Source: Mycobacterium sp. ACS4331 (lineage in GTDB: Bacteria; Actinomycetota; Actinomycetes; Mycobacteriales; Mycobacteriaceae). From it: 64,000 nt of DNA. Under the pieces are notes generated by a model. The model ran no database searches. It saw nothing but the letters and a program-made list of their open reading frames with translations, and was not told the origin of the DNA. The position numbers and the translations under genes were made by a program. Below, one piece after another: positions 41,400-49,872 of the stretch; positions within the stretch are counted from its first letter, which is position 1; the number at the start of each line of letters is the position of its first letter. Location: positions 1-64,000 of the forward strand of contig NZ_LZHW01000090.1 in NCBI RefSeq assembly GCF_001667265.1, read 5' to 3'.

Positions 41400-42668
41400 G
41401 TGCACGTCCTCGTCATTGGTTCCGGTGCCCGTGAACACGCCCTGCTGCTCGCCCTGAAGCGAGATCCGCAGGTCGAGAGCCTTTCGGTGGCCCCCGGCAA
41501 CGCCGGTACCGCCACGCTCGCCGAACAGCACGACGTCGACGTGACGTCCGCCGACGCCGTCGTCGCGCTGGCCCGCAGGGTGGGTGCCGACCTTGTGGTG
41601 ATCGGACCCGAGGTGCCCTTGGTGCTCGGGGTCGCCGACGCCGTCCGCGCCGCCGGCATCGCGTGCTTCGGCCCCTCGAAGGACGCCGCGCGCATCGAGG
41701 GCTCCAAGGCGTTCGCCAAGGACGTCATGTCCGCCGCGGGGGTGCGCACCGCGACCAGCGAGGTCGTCGACAATCCGGGCCATCTCGATGCCGCCCTGGA
41801 CCGGTTCGGCCCCGCCGCCGGGCAGCGGGCCTGGGTGGTCAAGGACGACGGGCTGGCCGCGGGCAAGGGTGTGGTGGTCACCGACGACCGTGCCGTCGCC
41901 CGTGCGCACGCCGCCGGGCTTCTCGACGAGGGCCACCCGGTGCTGCTGGAATCGTTCCTCGACGGACCCGAGGTGTCGCTGTTCTGCGTCGTCGACGGCG
42001 AGACTGTCGTCCCACTGCTGCCCGCGCAGGACTTCAAGCGGGTCGGCGACAACGACTCCGGTCCCAACACCGGCGGTATGGGCGCCTATGCACCGCTGCC
42101 CTGGTTGCCCGAGGAGATCCTCACACAGATCGTCGAGGAGACCGTCAAACCCGTTGCGGCGGAACTGGTCCGGCGTGGAAGCTCGTTCTCCGGCCTGCTG
42201 TACGCCGGCCTGGCCATCACGTCGGCCGGCCCGTCCGTGGTCGAGTTCAACTGCCGATTCGGCGATCCGGAGACGCAGTCGGTGCTTGCCCTGCTGGAGT
42301 CCCCGCTCGGACAGGTGCTGCACGCCGCGGCCACCGGCACGCTCGCCGACGTCGCGCCCCTGCAGTGGCGCCCGGGTTCAGCCGTCACGGTCGTCATCGC
42401 CGCGGAGAACTACCCCGGCAGGCCCAGGGTGGGCGACGTCATCATCGGCTCGGAGGCCGAAGGTGTGTTGCACGCCGGCACCGCCCGCCGCGACGACGGC
42501 GCCGTGGTGTCCTCCGGCGGCCGCGTGCTCGCCGTGGTGGGCACCGGCGCCGACCTGGCCGCGGCCAGAGCCGACGCCTACGCCAGGGTGAATTCGGTTC
42601 GTCTGCCGGGCAGTCATTTCCGCTCCGACATCGGGCTGCGCGCGGAGCGCGGCGAGATCACGGTCTAG
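41400..42668 (+). CDS. purD: Phosphoribosylamine-glycine ligase PurD
   Basis: A 422-residue ATP-grasp enzyme of purine synthesis that joins phosphoribosylamine and glycine. Seen are VLVIGSGAREHALLLAL at the N-terminus, GPSKDAARIEGSKAFAKD, WVVKDDGLAAGKGVVV, EVSLFCVVDGE and the conserved FNCRFGDPETQ near the C-terminal third. GTG 41400 is the start; no clear operon partner follows, and the next gene is 127 bases away. Confidence 0.97.
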   Translation: MHVLVIGSGAREHALLLALKRDPQVESLSVAPGNAGTATLAEQHDVDVTSADAVVALARRVGADLVVIGPEVPLVLGVADAVRAAGIACFGPSKDAARIEGSKAFAKDVMSAAGVRTATSEVVDNPGHLDAALDRFGPAAGQRAWVVKDDGLAAGKGVVVTDDRAVARAHAAGLLDEGHPVLLESFLDGPEVSLFCVVDGETVVPLLPAQDFKRVGDNDSGPNTGGMGAYAPLPWLPEEILTQIVEETVKPVAAELVRRGSSFSGLLYAGLAITSAGPSVVEFNCRFGDPETQSVLALLESPLGQVLHAAATGTLADVAPLQWRPGSAVTVVIAAENYPGRPRVGDVIIGSEAEGVLHAGTARRDDGAVVSSGGRVLAVVGTGADLAAARADAYARVNSVRLPGSHFRSDIGLRAERGEITV

Positions 42669-42759
42669 TGGCGCCGGTTTGAGGCACTGCTCCCACGCGC
42701 GTATGGCCTGTGCCCCCTTACATCACCCCTGCCGTATGACTTACAGTTGACCGATCCAT

Positions 42760-42781
42760 TGGTGTGATCGACCCCACACCA
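42760..42781 (+). promoter_or_regulatory. Short hairpin/operator-like inverted repeat before the SDR at 42796
   Basis: TGGTGTG (42760-42766) and CACACCA (42775-42781) form a 7-base inverted repeat with an 8-base spacer, ending just before the GGTGAGGAG ribosome site. It could be a regulator site or a leader hairpin. The rest of the 127-base gap shows nothing clear. Confidence 0.45.
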
Positions 42782-42795
42782 GGTGAGGAGTCGAC

Positions 42796-43656
42796 GTGGC
42801 GTCAGCGAGTTTCGCGGGGAAGCACGCGATCGTCACAGGTGCGGGATCGGGCATCGGAGCGGCGCTGTGCCGTGCCCTGGTGGCGCGCGGCGCCCACGTC
42901 TTGTGCACCGACGTCGACGCCGATGCCGCCGAGCGCACGGCAGGCGCCCTGGGTTCGCAGGCCCGTTCGGCCCGAGTGGACGTGACCGATGCCGCGGCCG
43001 TGCAGGGTGCGGTGGACGACGTGGTGTCCCGCGCCGGACAGTTGGACCTGATGTTCAACAACGCCGGCATCACCTGGGCCGCCGACACCGAACTCCTGAC
43101 GCTGGACCACTGGAACTCGATCATCGACGTCAACATCAGGGGAGTGGTGCACGGAGTCGCCGCGGCCTACCCGCAGATGGTCCGGCAGGGGCACGGGTTC
43201 ATCGTCAACACCGCGTCGATGGCCGGGCTGGCGGCGGCGGGGCAGATCACCAGCTATGTGATGTCCAAGCATGCGGTCGTCGGGCTGTCGCTGGCGCTGC
43301 GATCGGAGGCCGCCGCACACCACATCGGGGTGCTGGCCGTCTGCCCGGCCGCCGTGGAGACCCCCATCCTCGACAAGGGCCTCATCACCGGCATCGACGG
43401 GCGTGAGTTCTACCGAATGGGCCAGCGCGGCAGGGAGTTCTACGATCCCGACCGGCTGGCGCGCGACACGTTGCGGGCCGTCGAGCGCAACCGCGCGATT
43501 CTCGTCGCACCGCGCAGGGCGTATGCGGGATGGCTCCTGGCCCGATATGCGCCCGGACTCATGCAGCGGATGTCGATTCGGTTCGTGGCCAGACAACGGG
43601 CCGCGCAGGTTTCCGCCGCCGGCAGCGTGGCGCAGACGGAAGGACGGACGGTATGA
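42796..43656 (+). CDS. Short-chain dehydrogenase
   Basis: A 286-residue SDR: VTGAGSGIGAALCRALV, NNAGITWAADTEL, catalytic Tyr/Lys in TSYVMSKHAVVGLS, and a C-terminal extension (ILVAPRRAYAGWLLARYAPGL) with hydrophobic residues that may contact the membrane. GTG 42796 follows GGTGAGGAG. It is coupled to the next gene by a four-base overlap. Substrate not known. Confidence 0.85.
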   Translation: MASASFAGKHAIVTGAGSGIGAALCRALVARGAHVLCTDVDADAAERTAGALGSQARSARVDVTDAAAVQGAVDDVVSRAGQLDLMFNNAGITWAADTELLTLDHWNSIIDVNIRGVVHGVAAAYPQMVRQGHGFIVNTASMAGLAAAGQITSYVMSKHAVVGLSLALRSEAAAHHIGVLAVCPAAVETPILDKGLITGIDGREFYRMGQRGREFYDPDRLARDTLRAVERNRAILVAPRRAYAGWLLARYAPGLMQRMSIRFVARQRAAQVSAAGSVAQTEGRTV

Positions 43657-44741
43657 CGGTCCCGGTGGCGATTCCGCGGTTCCCCGATGAGGTGACCGCG
43701 GGCTGGCTCAACAGCGTGCTCGACGCCGACTCCGGTGCGCGCGTCGAGGACGTGCAGGTGAACGCCATCGGCACCGGGCAGACCGGGGCCACCTACCGGG
43801 TGAACGTCGACTACGCCGCCAACCCCACCGGGCTGCCGGCCACGTTCGTGATCAAGCTGCCCGCCACCGACGACACCGTGCGGGACCGGGTGGCGTTGGG
43901 CTACCGCAGCGAGTGCGCCTTCTACCAGTCGGTCGCCGACCGCGTCACCGTACCGACACCGACCTGCTTCCACTGCGAGATCTCCGACGATGCAATGGAA
44001 TACGCGCTGCTCCTCAGTGACCAGTCACCTGCGGTGCAGGGTGACCAGATCACGGGCTGCAGCGTGGAGCAGGCGCGCTCGGCGGCGGCCGCGATCGCAG
44101 GCCTGCACGGGCCGACCTGGGGGCAGCAGGAGTGGTTGACCTTTCCGGGTCTGGCGATGACGCTGGTCGACGACGCGTCCAAGAAGGGTCTGGGCGACAT
44201 CGCGGTGATGAGCGCCGACATCACGGTCGAGAAGCTCGGCGACAAGCTCAGCGCAGCGGATCGGGAGACCTTCCGCGAGGCGATGGGATTGGTCACCCCC
44301 TGGCTGCAGAACGACTTCGGCAGGTTCAGCCTCATTCACGGCGACTATCGCCTCGACAACCTGCTGTTCGACCCCGACGACGGCCGGATCTGGGTGGTGG
44401 ACTGGCAGACACTCGGTGCGGGCATGCCGTCGCGCGACCTGGCGTACTTCGTGGCCACCAGCCTGGAACCCGACGTGCGGGCGGGCGCCGAGCGCGACCT
44501 GGTGGCGGCCTATCACGACGCGCTGCTGGCGACCGGCGTCACCGACTATGATCTCGAAACCTGTTGGCAGGACTACTGTTACGGCATGGTTCAGGTGCTG
44601 TTGATCTCGGCACTGGGCTTCGCGTTCGCGGTCGGCACCGACCGGGGCGACGATATGGTGGCCACCATGCTGCGGCGGGGCTGCGCGGCGGTCCGCGAGC
44701 TGGGCACCATCGCGCAGATCCGGGCGGAAGCGGGACGGTGA
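43653..44741 (+). CDS. Aminoglycoside phosphotransferase-fold kinase (APH family)
   Basis: A 362-residue protein of the APH/choline kinase fold. The Brenner motif is LIHGDYRLDNLLFD (His-x-Asp ... Asn), followed by VVDWQTLGAG that supplies the metal-binding Asp. Mycobacterial members of this group lie near acyl-CoA dehydrogenases and SDRs; their acceptors are mostly unknown and antibiotic resistance is not implied. It overlaps the SDR (ATGA). Confidence 0.85.
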   Translation: MTVPVAIPRFPDEVTAGWLNSVLDADSGARVEDVQVNAIGTGQTGATYRVNVDYAANPTGLPATFVIKLPATDDTVRDRVALGYRSECAFYQSVADRVTVPTPTCFHCEISDDAMEYALLLSDQSPAVQGDQITGCSVEQARSAAAAIAGLHGPTWGQQEWLTFPGLAMTLVDDASKKGLGDIAVMSADITVEKLGDKLSAADRETFREAMGLVTPWLQNDFGRFSLIHGDYRLDNLLFDPDDGRIWVVDWQTLGAGMPSRDLAYFVATSLEPDVRAGAERDLVAAYHDALLATGVTDYDLETCWQDYCYGMVQVLLISALGFAFAVGTDRGDDMVATMLRRGCAAVRELGTIAQIRAEAGR

Positions 44742-44758
44742 CTCCGCCTCGGTGGAGC

Positions 44759-44770
44759 TGACAATTGTCA
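44759..44770. promoter_or_regulatory. TetR-type operator copy 1 before the flavin monooxygenase
   Basis: TGACAATTGTCA is a perfect palindrome (with flanking C and G it is 14 bases). It is followed 20 bases later by a second copy with the same arms. Confidence 0.75.
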
Positions 44771-44778
44771 GAAAACGC

Positions 44779-44790
44779 TGACAGGTGTCA
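44779..44790. promoter_or_regulatory. TetR-type operator copy 2 before the flavin monooxygenase
   Basis: TGACAGGTGTCA has arms TGACA/TGTCA separated by GG; flanking GC gives GCTGACAGGTGTCAGC. The 20-base spacing to copy 1 puts both on one face of the helix. It ends 44 bases before the monooxygenase start. Confidence 0.75.
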
Positions 44791-44834
44791 GCAGTGGGTG
44801 TTAGCGTCCGCGGAGGCAACCAGAGGAGTGCTCC

Positions 44835-46151
44835 GTGGCGTTGGCACAACCGCGCACCGCGATCATCGGTGCGGGAATCAGCGGTCTGACCGCAGGCAAG
44901 ATGCTCAAGGACTATGGGGTGCCGCACACCACCTTCGAGTTGTCGGACCGCATCGGAGGCAACTGGGCCTTCGAGAACCCCAACGGGCTCAGCAGCGCTT
45001 ACCGTTCGCTGCACATCGACACCTCCAAACACCGGTTGTCCTTCAAGGACTTTCCGGTCCCTGAGGACTTCCCGTCGTTCCCGCACCACACGCAGATCAA
45101 GAGTTACCTCGACGACTATGCCGACGCCTTCGGTCTGCTCGACGGCATCGAGTTCAACAACGGTGTGGTCTCCGCACGTCAGGTCGACGGCGGGTGGGAG
45201 ATCGAAGACCAGGCCGGTGCGATCCGTCGGTTCGACCTTCTGGTGGTCGGCAACGGGCATCACTGGGACGCACGGATGCCGGACTTTCCGGGGACGTTCA
45301 CCGGTGAGGCCATCCACTCGCATCACTACATCGATCCGCAGACCCCGCTGAACCTGACTGGCAAGCGGATTCTGGTGGTGGGCATCGGCAACAGCGCAGC
45401 CGACATCACCGTCGAGCTGTCGTCGAAATCACTGCAGAACACCGTGACGCTCTCGACCAGGTCGAGTGCCTGGATCGTGCCGAAATACCTTGCCGGGCAA
45501 CCCGGGGATAAGTTCTTCAAGACCAATCCGTACCTGCCCCTGTCATGGCAGCGCAAGGCCGCGCAGTGGTTCGCCCCCGTCGTCGGCGCCGACCCCACCA
45601 AGTACGGTCTGCCGCCGGCCAATCACAAGCTGTTCGAGGCGCACCCCACCCAGTCGGTGGAGCTGCCGCTGCGTCTGGGTTCCGGCGACGTCATCCCCAA
45701 GCCCAACGTCCGCCTGCTCGACGGGCAGACCGTGCACTTCGAGGACGGCACCAGCGCCGAGTTCGACGCGATCGTCTACGCGACGGGATACAACATCACG
45801 TTCCCGTTCTTCGATCAGGACTTCATCGACGCCCCCGACAACCACATTCGGCTCTACAAGCGGATGTTCAAACCCGGCGTGGACAACCTGGTGTTCATCG
45901 GCTTCGCGCAGTCGATCCCGACGCTGTTCCCCTTCGTGGAGTGCCAGTCGAGGCTGCTCGCCGCGTACGCCGTGGGCAGGTACGCGCTGCCCTCGGTGGC
46001 CGAGATGGAGCGGGTGATCGACGAAGACCAGAAACTGCACGCCGGCCACTGTGTGGACCGTCCGCGGCACACCCAGCAGGTCGACTACTTCTACTACGAG
46101 CACGACATCCGCACCAGGGAGCTGCCGGCCGGACTCAAGCGGGCGGGATGA
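44835..46151 (+). CDS. Flavin-containing monooxygenase
   Basis: A 438-residue FMO-type enzyme: FAD motif IIGAGISGLTAGKML at residues 10-24, the FMO fingerprint FTGEAIHSHHY (FxGxxxHxxxY), NADPH motif VVGIGNSAADI, and a late YATGYNITFPFF. It oxygenates nucleophilic N or S atoms, or ketones, using NADPH; the substrate is unknown. It starts at GTG 44835 behind two palindromic operators and is followed immediately by an EthR-like repressor gene, a pairing that recalls the EthA/EthR prodrug-activation system but with the regulator downstream in the same operon. Confidence 0.9.
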   Translation: MALAQPRTAIIGAGISGLTAGKMLKDYGVPHTTFELSDRIGGNWAFENPNGLSSAYRSLHIDTSKHRLSFKDFPVPEDFPSFPHHTQIKSYLDDYADAFGLLDGIEFNNGVVSARQVDGGWEIEDQAGAIRRFDLLVVGNGHHWDARMPDFPGTFTGEAIHSHHYIDPQTPLNLTGKRILVVGIGNSAADITVELSSKSLQNTVTLSTRSSAWIVPKYLAGQPGDKFFKTNPYLPLSWQRKAAQWFAPVVGADPTKYGLPPANHKLFEAHPTQSVELPLRLGSGDVIPKPNVRLLDGQTVHFEDGTSAEFDAIVYATGYNITFPFFDQDFIDAPDNHIRLYKRMFKPGVDNLVFIGFAQSIPTLFPFVECQSRLLAAYAVGRYALPSVAEMERVIDEDQKLHAGHCVDRPRHTQQVDYFYYEHDIRTRELPAGLKRAG

Positions 46152-46777
46152 GATCGCGCACTGACCGGCGGGCCCCACAGCGCAGCGATCAGCGCCGCGA
46201 GGTCCTTCTCGATGAGCTCGAAACCTCGCTGCAGGAGCAGAGTTTCGATGACATCAATCTCGCCGAGGTCGCCGAGCGGGCCGGAGTGAGCAGGTCGGCG
46301 TTCTACTTCTACTTTGAGAACAAGGCCGCCGCCGTGGCGGCACTCATGGAGCGGATGGTCGACGACACGTTCTTCGTCACCGACGTGTTCACCATGACCG
46401 ACCAGAGCCCGGAGTCGCGCGTGTACAACATGCTCGACGGTCTCTTCGACACCTGGGAGCGGCACCGGCACATGTTCGCGGCCATGCTCGAGGCCCGCGG
46501 ACGCAGCGTGCCGGTGCGCGAATTCTGGGACGAGGCGCGACTGTCGTTCGTCGACTCTGTGGCACAGATGATCCGCTCGGAACGTGCCGCCGGGTCCGCG
46601 CCCGAGGGAATCGACCCCGTGGTCCTGGCCACGATGCTGCTCGAGGTCAACGACCGGCTGCTGGAGCGTCTGACCTTCGGCGGTCCGCTGGACCGTCACC
46701 AACTCGCCGAGGGAGCCGCCGCGATCTGGCTGGGCTCCGTCTACGGGATCACCGCCCAACACGGCCGTCAACGGTAG
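46148..46777 (+). CDS. TetR regulator with EthR-type ligand domain
   Basis: A 209-residue TetR regulator. The helix-turn-helix INLAEVAERAGVSRSAFYFYFENKAAAVAAL resembles EthR (GISRPTFYFYFPSKEAVLL), as do LLEVNDRLLERLTFGG and the C-terminal IWLGSVYG. ATG 46148 overlaps the monooxygenase stop. It probably binds the twin palindromes at 44759 and 44779 and controls its own operon. The resemblance to EthR is by eye. Confidence 0.85.
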   Translation: MRSRTDRRAPQRSDQRREVLLDELETSLQEQSFDDINLAEVAERAGVSRSAFYFYFENKAAAVAALMERMVDDTFFVTDVFTMTDQSPESRVYNMLDGLFDTWERHRHMFAAMLEARGRSVPVREFWDEARLSFVDSVAQMIRSERAAGSAPEGIDPVVLATMLLEVNDRLLERLTFGGPLDRHQLAEGAAAIWLGSVYGITAQHGRQR

Positions 46778-46788
46778 GAGAGCAACGG

Positions 46789-47700
46789 GTGAGCACGCAG
46801 ATGACCTTTTCCGAAGTGAGCTTCGACTCGGCCGGCGACACCTGCAGCGCATGGCATTTCGCCGCGGCGGGGTCCGGCTTCGACGGCGCTGCCGGCAGGC
46901 CGGTGGTCGTCATGGCGCACGGGTTCGCCGGAACCAAGGACTCTGGTCTGTCGCCGTTCGCCGAACGCTTCGCGACCGCCGGTCTGGACGTGTTGGCGTT
47001 CGACTATCGAGGCTTCGGCACTTCGGCGGGCAACCCCCGGCAGACGATCTCGATCGACCGCCAGGTCCAGGACTTCCACGCCGCCGCCACGCACGCCCGC
47101 GGACTGCCCGGCGTCGACCCCGCTCGGATCGTGTTGTGGGGCGCGTCGCTGTCGGGCGGCCACGTCATCCGCGTGGGGGCCGAACGCCCCGATGTCGCGG
47201 CGGTGATCTCGATGACCCCGCTGACCGACGCACTGGCCACGGGACGACTGATCATGAAGCAGTACTCGACGACCACGGCTCTGCGCTCGACGGCCAACGG
47301 TGCGGTGAATCGCGTCGCAGGCCGGTTCGGGCGCGCACCCATCATGATGCCCGTCGTGTCCGACCCCGGTGAGCCCGGAGCGCTCGCGCTCGAAGGCGCG
47401 GTGGACAGTTACCAGTCCATCGCCGGTCCGTCGTGGCGCAACGAGGTCGACGCATCAGTGGGCCTGGAGTTGGCGAAGATTCGAACCAAGCCCTACGCCA
47501 AGCGGTTGCGCGCCCCGCTGCTGGTGCAGATCGCGGACTTCGACCGATATGTGCCCGCCGATGCGGTCGCCAAGACCGCGGTGCACGGGCGGGCTCAGGT
47601 GCACCACTACCCGTGCGATCACTTCGACGTCTGGCCGGGCCACGACTGGTTCGAGCGCGCGGCGGCCGATCAGATCGCGTTCCTGCGCCGCGTGCTGTAA
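46789..47700 (+). CDS. Alpha/beta hydrolase
   Basis: A 303-residue alpha/beta-hydrolase. The oxyanion segment is MAHGFAGTKDSGL, the nucleophile region WGASLSGGHVI (serine in GxSxS rather than the usual GxSxG), the acid DFDRYVPADAV and the His YPCDHFDVWPG. Expected to cleave an ester or thioester; substrate unknown. GTG 46789 follows TAGGAG 11 bases after the TetR stop, so it may be the third gene of the monooxygenase operon. Confidence 0.85.
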   Translation: MSTQMTFSEVSFDSAGDTCSAWHFAAAGSGFDGAAGRPVVVMAHGFAGTKDSGLSPFAERFATAGLDVLAFDYRGFGTSAGNPRQTISIDRQVQDFHAAATHARGLPGVDPARIVLWGASLSGGHVIRVGAERPDVAAVISMTPLTDALATGRLIMKQYSTTTALRSTANGAVNRVAGRFGRAPIMMPVVSDPGEPGALALEGAVDSYQSIAGPSWRNEVDASVGLELAKIRTKPYAKRLRAPLLVQIADFDRYVPADAVAKTAVHGRAQVHHYPCDHFDVWPGHDWFERAAADQIAFLRRVL

Positions 47701-47717
47701 GGCACAGAGGAGACGGC

Positions 47718-48539
47718 CTAGAAGACTGTCGACCCCAGATCCACCGCGATCCGGGCCGCCGTCACCATCCGCGATTCGTCGCTGGCCAGCCAGCACACCG
47801 CGTCGGCGATGTCCTCGGGTTCGGCGATCCAGTCGGGCAGGAACGGCGTGACCATCTGCATCAGGCCCGGGTTGGTCTCGTTGGCGCGGTTCAGCGCGGC
47901 CATCATGTCGCCGGTGCCCATCGGCGTGTTGACGGCGCCGGGGTGCAGGCTGTTGACCCGGATTTTGTGCTTGCCGAGTTCGGCGGCGAAGGCGCGCGCC
48001 ATGCCCGTGACCGCGTGCTTGCTGGCGGTGTAGTGCACCATGAACGGCTGCATCTTCAGGCCCGCCGCGGAACTCACCAGGATGATCGAACCGCCGCGGC
48101 CACCGTCGATGATCTTCTGTGCACCGGCGATCACGGTGTTCCAGGTCCCCGTGACATTGATGTCCATGACGTCGCGGAACGACTCCGGGGTGGTCTCGTT
48201 CCACGGTTCGGGCACGGTGATGCCGGCGTTGGCGATGATCACATCGAGCCGGCCGAACTCGGCCATGCCCTTGTCGACGACGTCACGCAGTGCGTCGAGG
48301 TCACGGGTGTCGGCCTGGGCCGACACGATGCCCTGACCCGTCTCCTCGACCAGGCGTACGGTTTCGGCGAGGTCTTCCGGGGTCGCCGAGTCGTACGGAA
48401 CGCTCGGAGGCAGCGGACCGGCGAGGTCAACGGCGACGATGTTGGCGCCCTCCTTCGCCATCCGGACCGCGTGCGCGCGGCCCGGGCCGCGCGCCGCACC
48501 GGTGATGAAGACGACCTTGTCCCGCATCCTTTCGCTCAT
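47718..48539 (-). CDS. Mycofactocin-coupled type short-chain dehydrogenase
   Basis: A 273-residue SDR. N-terminal VFITGAARGPGRAHAVRMAKEG is followed by a long insertion (PLPPSVPYDSATPEDLAETVRLVEE) between strand 2 and strand 3, the mark of the SDR subfamily whose NAD is non-exchangeable and reoxidised through mycofactocin. Catalytic Tyr/Lys lie in MVHYTASKHAVTGM. It is convergent with the hydrolase (17 bases between stops) and cotranscribed behind the acyl-CoA dehydrogenase. Confidence 0.85.
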   Translation of the reverse strand: MSERMRDKVVFITGAARGPGRAHAVRMAKEGANIVAVDLAGPLPPSVPYDSATPEDLAETVRLVEETGQGIVSAQADTRDLDALRDVVDKGMAEFGRLDVIIANAGITVPEPWNETTPESFRDVMDINVTGTWNTVIAGAQKIIDGGRGGSIILVSSAAGLKMQPFMVHYTASKHAVTGMARAFAAELGKHKIRVNSLHPGAVNTPMGTGDMMAALNRANETNPGLMQMVTPFLPDWIAEPEDIADAVCWLASDESRMVTAARIAVDLGSTVF

Positions 48540-48581
48540 GTGCTCCTCAATCTCGTTGCTCCAGAGGTGATTCGATGTGGA

Positions 48582-49748
48582 TCACTGCTGCCGCTGTGCG
48601 GCCTTGACCAGATTGGACCCGATGATCAGACGCTGAATCTCGCTGGTGCCCTCATACAGGCGCAGCAGGCGGACGTCGCGGTAGATGCGCTCCACCGTCA
48701 CACCGCGCATGTAGCCCGATCCGCCGTGGATCTGCACCGCGAGATCGGCCACGGTGCCGGCCATCTCGGTGCAGAACAGTTTGGCGACCGACGGCGCGAT
48801 GCGCCGGTCCGTCTCGTCGACCCACTGCCTGGCCGCGTCGCGGACCAGAGTGCGCCCGGCCATCACCTGGGTCTGCTGGTCGGCCAGCATGGCCTGCACG
48901 AGCTGGAAGTTGCCGATCGGTGTGCCGCCCTGGGTGGCGGTGGCCGCGTAGGCCACCGACTCGTCCAGCGCGCGCTGTGCGGCACCGACGGCCAGGGCGG
49001 CGATGTGGACGCGACCACGGGCCAGCGAGATCATCGCCGCGCGATAGCCGATGTCCTCCGCGCCGCCGATGAGCGCGCTGTGCGGAACGCGGACGTCGTT
49101 GAACGTCACATCCGAGGTCCAGGCCCCCTCCTGGCCCATCTTGGCGTCCTTGGCGCCGATCTCGACGCCCGCGGTCTCGGCAGGCACCAGGAACACCGCG
49201 ATGCCCGCACCCTGGTCGTCCGCCGGACGGGTGCGCGCGAACGTGACGAACAGGTTGGCCACGGGCGCGTTGGTGATGAACTGCTTCTGCCCCGTGATCA
49301 CCCAGTCGTCGCCGTCGCGGACGGCCTTGGTGCGCAGGCCCGACGGGTTGGACCCGGCGCCGGGTTCGGTGAGCGCGAAGGAGGCGACAACCTCGCCGGA
49401 GGCGATGCCCTCAAGCCAGCGGGCTTTCTGTTCGTCGGTGCCGAACCCCACCAGGACCTGGCCGGCGATGCCGTTGTTGGTGCCGAACATCGACCGCAGC
49501 GCCAGCGAGGTGTAGCCCAACTCCATGGCCAACTCGACGTCCTGGGCGAGGTTGAGTCCGAGTCCGCCCCACTCCTGGGGGATCGCGTAGCCGAACAGGC
49601 CCATCTTCTTGGCCTGGTCGCGGATGTCGTCGGGAACCTTGTCGTCCGTGAGGATCTCGCCCTCGCGCGGCACGACGGCCGTCCGAACGAAGTGCCGCGT
49701 CTGGGCGAGGATCTCCTGGAAGTCGTCGTCGCTGACTTCGCTGCTCAT
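48582..49748 (-). CDS. Acyl-CoA dehydrogenase (FadE family)
   Basis: A 388-residue acyl-CoA dehydrogenase with FAD loop FALTEPGAGSNPSGLRT, GQKQFITNA, RGRVHIAALAVGAAQRALDES and the base glutamate in LYEGTSEIQRLIIG. It introduces the 2,3-double bond of an acyl-CoA. ATG 49748 (MSSEVSDDDFQ) is preferred over 49811, which would run into the promoter. It is divergent from the SDR at 49873 across an AT-rich control region. Confidence 0.92.
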   Translation of the reverse strand: MSSEVSDDDFQEILAQTRHFVRTAVVPREGEILTDDKVPDDIRDQAKKMGLFGYAIPQEWGGLGLNLAQDVELAMELGYTSLALRSMFGTNNGIAGQVLVGFGTDEQKARWLEGIASGEVVASFALTEPGAGSNPSGLRTKAVRDGDDWVITGQKQFITNAPVANLFVTFARTRPADDQGAGIAVFLVPAETAGVEIGAKDAKMGQEGAWTSDVTFNDVRVPHSALIGGAEDIGYRAAMISLARGRVHIAALAVGAAQRALDESVAYAATATQGGTPIGNFQLVQAMLADQQTQVMAGRTLVRDAARQWVDETDRRIAPSVAKLFCTEMAGTVADLAVQIHGGSGYMRGVTVERIYRDVRLLRLYEGTSEIQRLIIGSNLVKAAQRQQ

Positions 49749-49805
49749 CGGCGCTCCTTGGGGAGATGGGGGCGTGGGCCGTGACGACGACCGCAGATTT
49801 TGTAA

Positions 49806-49826
49806 CATCATATATGAAATACGATG
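49806..49826. promoter_or_regulatory. AT-rich divergent promoter/operator between acyl-CoA dehydrogenase and SDR
   Basis: The sequence CATCATATATGAAATACGATG has outer arms CATC/GATG and a perfect inner palindrome TCATATATGA (49808-49817). It is the only AT-rich island in the 124-base gap. It may hold both -10 elements and a regulator site; a GntR gene lies downstream in the plus-strand cluster. Confidence 0.5.
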
Positions 49827-49872
49827 CTTGACATCGGGCCGTCCGAGGCCGCCGACACGAAGGAGTTCTCAA

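Noticed and set aside
47433..49784. A 783-codon plus-strand open frame
   Set aside because: It lies antisense to the SDR and acyl-CoA dehydrogenase genes. Its Arg/Gly/His-rich translation is typical of the antisense frame of high-GC genes and matches no family.
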